Of a DNA stretch of 7,847 bases, positions 6,885 to 7,847 are shown piece by piece. The DNA is taken from assembly GCA_022361315.1 (NCBI GenBank), contig JAKSBB010001078.1, positions 1 to 7,847 on the forward strand. The letters are read 5' to 3'. Each line of letters opens with the position of its first letter. Positions within the stretch are counted from its first letter, which is position 1. Origin of the DNA: Desulfobacterales bacterium. GTDB lineage: Bacteria > Desulfobacterota > Desulfobacteria > Desulfobacterales > Desulfobacteraceae. The notes below the pieces were generated by a model. It was not told where the DNA came from. It saw only the letters and a program-made list of their open reading frames with translations, and ran no database searches. The position numbers were made by a program, and so were the translations under genes.

Positions 6885-7076
6885 ATGAAAAAATTGATGA
6901 CCCAATTCCACAAAACCCTGGCCTATTTTTTCACCCCTGAAGATTCTAGTGTTATGGCCGGTGAAGGCAACATCAGCTTCGGCGTAACCAGCGACAGCTT
7001 CAGCCTGGGCAGCCTGAAAGTATTGTTCTGGGTTGGGGTTACCATGGGGGGATTTTATCTGATCACCCTGTTGTAG
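6885..7076 (+). CDS. Small protein of 63 residues with one predicted C-terminal membrane helix
   Basis: I do not recognise this protein. Translation is supported by a strong Shine-Dalgarno GGAGG (6874-6878) placed 6 bp before the ATG and by codons that mostly end in G or C like the neighbouring genes. The N-terminal third (residues 1-16, MKKLMTQFHKTLAYFF) is basic and amphipathic. The middle, 17-43, is polar with serines and glycines (GNISFGVTSDSFSLGS), and residues 44-63 form one hydrophobic helix ending at the stop, so it may be a C-tail-anchored inner-membrane peptide. It is divergent from the LysR-type gene with 172 bp between the starts, so shared control is possible. A 7-bp stem (ATCGGGC 6796-6802, GCCCGAT 6833-6839) lies in its leader. 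A longer antisense frame overlaps it but lacks support. Confidence 0.6.
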   Translation: MKKLMTQFHKTLAYFFTPEDSSVMAGEGNISFGVTSDSFSLGSLKVLFWVGVTMGGFYLITLL

Positions 7077-7139
7077 ACTCTTCGCTGCTTCGCTGCGCTG
7101 CAGCTCAGCCTGATACCGGCCATGGGCCGTTGACATAGA

Positions 7140-7241
7140 CGGGCTGTTTATCAAGGTTTGGATTGACACCGAAATTAACGTACAGCATACATCAACTTCC
7201 TTGTCTTTCCTTTCTCCTCCCCTTCCTTGATAAGCAGCCCG
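7140..7241. repeat. Long inverted repeat with 17-nt arms and 68-nt loop
   Basis: The arms CGGGCTGTTTATCAAGG (7140-7156) and CCTTGATAAGCAGCCCG (7225-7241) are complementary except at one position. There, RNA read on the plus strand would form a G-U pair, giving a continuous 17-bp stem. It is followed by the T-rich ATTTTATTTTTATT (7242-7255), which resembles a terminator tail, but a 68-nt loop is too long for a classic terminator. The loop carries a pyrimidine tract. Confidence 0.7.
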
Positions 7242-7246
7242 ATTTT

Positions 7247-7358
7247 ATTTTTATTGGCAGGAGCGTGCCATCTTCTTCGTTTCCAAAACTTTGCGGTAGC
7301 GGCAAACTACAGCTGCAGTTTTGGGGCCTTGAATATGACAGGCTCCTGCCATAAAAAT
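7247..7358. repeat. 112-nt imperfect hairpin element with 17-18-nt terminal inverted repeats
   Basis: The ends 7247-7264 and 7342-7358 are inverted copies with a single extra T in the left arm; the core TGGCAGGAGC/GCTCCTGCCA is perfect over 10 bp. Pairing continues inwards as TG/CA and CAT/ATG with mismatches. Inside is a second stem, CCAAAACT (7283-7290) with AGTTTTGG (7317-7324), holding a small TTTGC/GCAAA stem (7290-7294, 7302-7306). The whole element can fold into one long branched hairpin. It could be a MITE- or REP-like mobile repeat or a structured RNA; I see no target-site duplication. Confidence 0.65.
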
Positions 7359-7401
7359 GCTTGGTTATAGCCAATCAATGACTTTCGAAATCGTGTCCCA
7401 A

Positions 7402-7430
7402 TTGACAAATATTAGTGATTGCTGCATATT
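7402..7430 (+). promoter_or_regulatory. Candidate sigma70 promoter for the potassium channel gene
   Basis: A perfect TTGACA (7402-7407) and CATATT (7425-7430, 4 of 6 consensus bases) are separated by 17 bp. Further down a perfect TATAAT (7458-7463) lacks a -35 at the right distance and may be a second start. A near-palindrome TTGGTTATAGCCAA (7361-7374) lies about 28 bp upstream of the -35 box, where an activator could bind. Confidence 0.5.
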
Positions 7431-7484
7431 CAAATCAAAAAAATAAGATAATAGCTGTATAATGGGATTCAAAACCAGGTTCTG

Positions 7485-7501
7485 ACCAAAAAGTTTTTGG
7501 T
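7485..7501. promoter_or_regulatory. Perfect palindrome in the channel gene leader
   Basis: ACCAAAAA-G-TTTTTGGT is a perfect 8-bp inverted repeat around one central base. It lies downstream of both candidate promoters and 51 bp before the channel start. It could be an operator; as RNA the stem is AU-rich with too small a loop to be a good terminator. Confidence 0.4.
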
Positions 7502-7552
7502 ATTGCATTTTGTTCACAGCATTTTTATTGATGATTAAAGGATACGACAGCA

Positions 7553-7847
7553 ATGCTAAAAATCATGGCGACTCAGCTAACGCTGATTCTCAAGACGGGC
7601 GGAAAAAAAAGCAATGATTGGATTCTGATTAAATTCGGATTGGTTCTGGCATTCCTGTTTACCCTGTTCTCTGTGCTTTTTCATGTGCTGATGGTGTATG
7701 AAGGCCGGGAATACAGCTGGATGACCGGTTTTTACTGGACCCTGACCACCATGTCGACCCTGGGATTCGGTGACATTACCTTTCACAGTGATGCCGGCCG
7801 CTTTTTTTCCATCGTGGTGCTGTTCAGCGGCATTGTTTTCCTTCTGG
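7553..7847 (+). CDS. Two-helix potassium channel family protein, N-terminal part (3' end outside window)
   Basis: The 98 visible residues hold a full ion-channel core. A short cytoplasmic N-terminus is followed by a first membrane helix (about 24-48), a pore helix with FYWTLTTM (60-67), the selectivity filter TLGFGD (69-74) and the start of a second helix (84-98). This is the K+ channel signature in its GFG form. In bacteria such cores are usually followed by a cytoplasmic nucleotide-binding RCK/TrkA-N domain, which would lie outside the window; that part is inference. The ATG at 7553 is the first start after an in-frame stop at 7532 and has AAGGA (7538-7542) 10 bp upstream. The frame has no stop up to the last base. 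The leader carries promoter-like and palindromic sites. Confidence 0.88.
   Translation, partial: MLKIMATQLTLILKTGGKKSNDWILIKFGLVLAFLFTLFSVLFHVLMVYEGREYSWMTGFYWTLTTMSTLGFGDITFHSDAGRFFSIVVLFSGIVFLL

Larger units (their letters stand above)
7077..7552. other. Gene-less 476-nt region rich in inverted repeats
   Basis: I see no credible protein gene between the small membrane protein and the channel gene; frames on either strand are short or lack ribosome binding sites. The region starts with a tandem TTCGCTGC repeat (7081-7096) running into an 18-nt imperfect palindrome (7092-7109) and a small stem CGGCC-ATG-GGCCG (7117-7129). Two long stem structures (7140-7241 and 7247-7358) follow, then the promoter region of the channel gene. 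Two TTGACA hexamers (7130-7135 and 7163-7168) occur; the second has a weak -10 (CATACA, 7186-7191) after 17 bp, so a short RNA could start near 7198. Confidence 0.6.

Noticed and set aside
6726..7169. 147-codon open frame on the minus strand with a GTG start, antisense to the small membrane protein
   Set aside because: It has no domain I recognise and covers the divergent promoter region. The plus-strand frame has the much better ribosome binding site and host-like codon use, so this is likely a shadow.
7365..7553. 62-codon minus-strand frame in the channel leader
   Set aside because: AT-rich, no ribosome binding site, and it overlaps the promoter-like elements of the plus-strand channel gene.

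Overview
The window is a 7.8 kb piece of a bacterial chromosome with fairly GC-rich genes (many codons end in G or C), AT-rich gaps between genes, clear Shine-Dalgarno sites and sigma70-like promoters. Gene content and protein style suggest a Gram-negative environmental bacterium. A Desulfobacterota (sulfate-reducer-like) host is my guess, based on general impression and on the CACGAAG-type intergenic repeat; there is no rRNA or other marker here to confirm it.

Left part (1-3640, + strand): the C-terminal 366 residues of a SNF2-family helicase, cut by the window edge, followed by proB and proA. These two encode the first two enzymes of proline synthesis from glutamate and are 12 bp apart, almost certainly one operon. 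A candidate promoter lies in the helicase-proB gap. After proA comes a 65-nt imperfect hairpin built of 9-bp CACGAAG units, sitting between convergent genes.

Middle part (3772-6712, - strand): read on the minus strand, the order is a LysR-type regulator, then azlC, azlD and a TrmB-type regulator. azlC and azlD overlap by 8 bp and azlD is 6 bp from the regulator gene, so azlC-azlD-regulator is one translationally coupled operon for a predicted branched-chain amino acid exporter. In front of azlC is a good sigma70 promoter (TTGACA, 16 bp, TATGAT) whose spacer and -10 box are covered by a perfect 7-bp inverted repeat, part of two tandem TAGTnACTA boxes. It looks like a repressor operator, with either neighbouring regulator as the possible binder.

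Right part (6713-7847, + strand): a perfect ATTTAA-N8-TTAAAT inverted repeat lies in front of the LysR gene. A divergent 63-residue protein with a strong ribosome binding site and one predicted C-terminal membrane helix follows. Then comes a 476-nt stretch without a gene, dense in inverted repeats: two adjacent long stem structures (about 102 and 112 nt), a 33-nt pyrimidine tract, and promoter-like and palindromic elements. The window ends in the first 98 codons of a two-helix potassium channel with a TLGFGD filter.

Most of the window is ordinary metabolism, transport and regulation. The parts that deserve a second look are the structured gap 7077-7552, the azlC operator with its operon-borne TrmB-like regulator, the CACGAAG hairpin, the small membrane protein and the unusual motif VI of the helicase. 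I found no CRISPR array, transposase, tRNA, rRNA or clear defence system.
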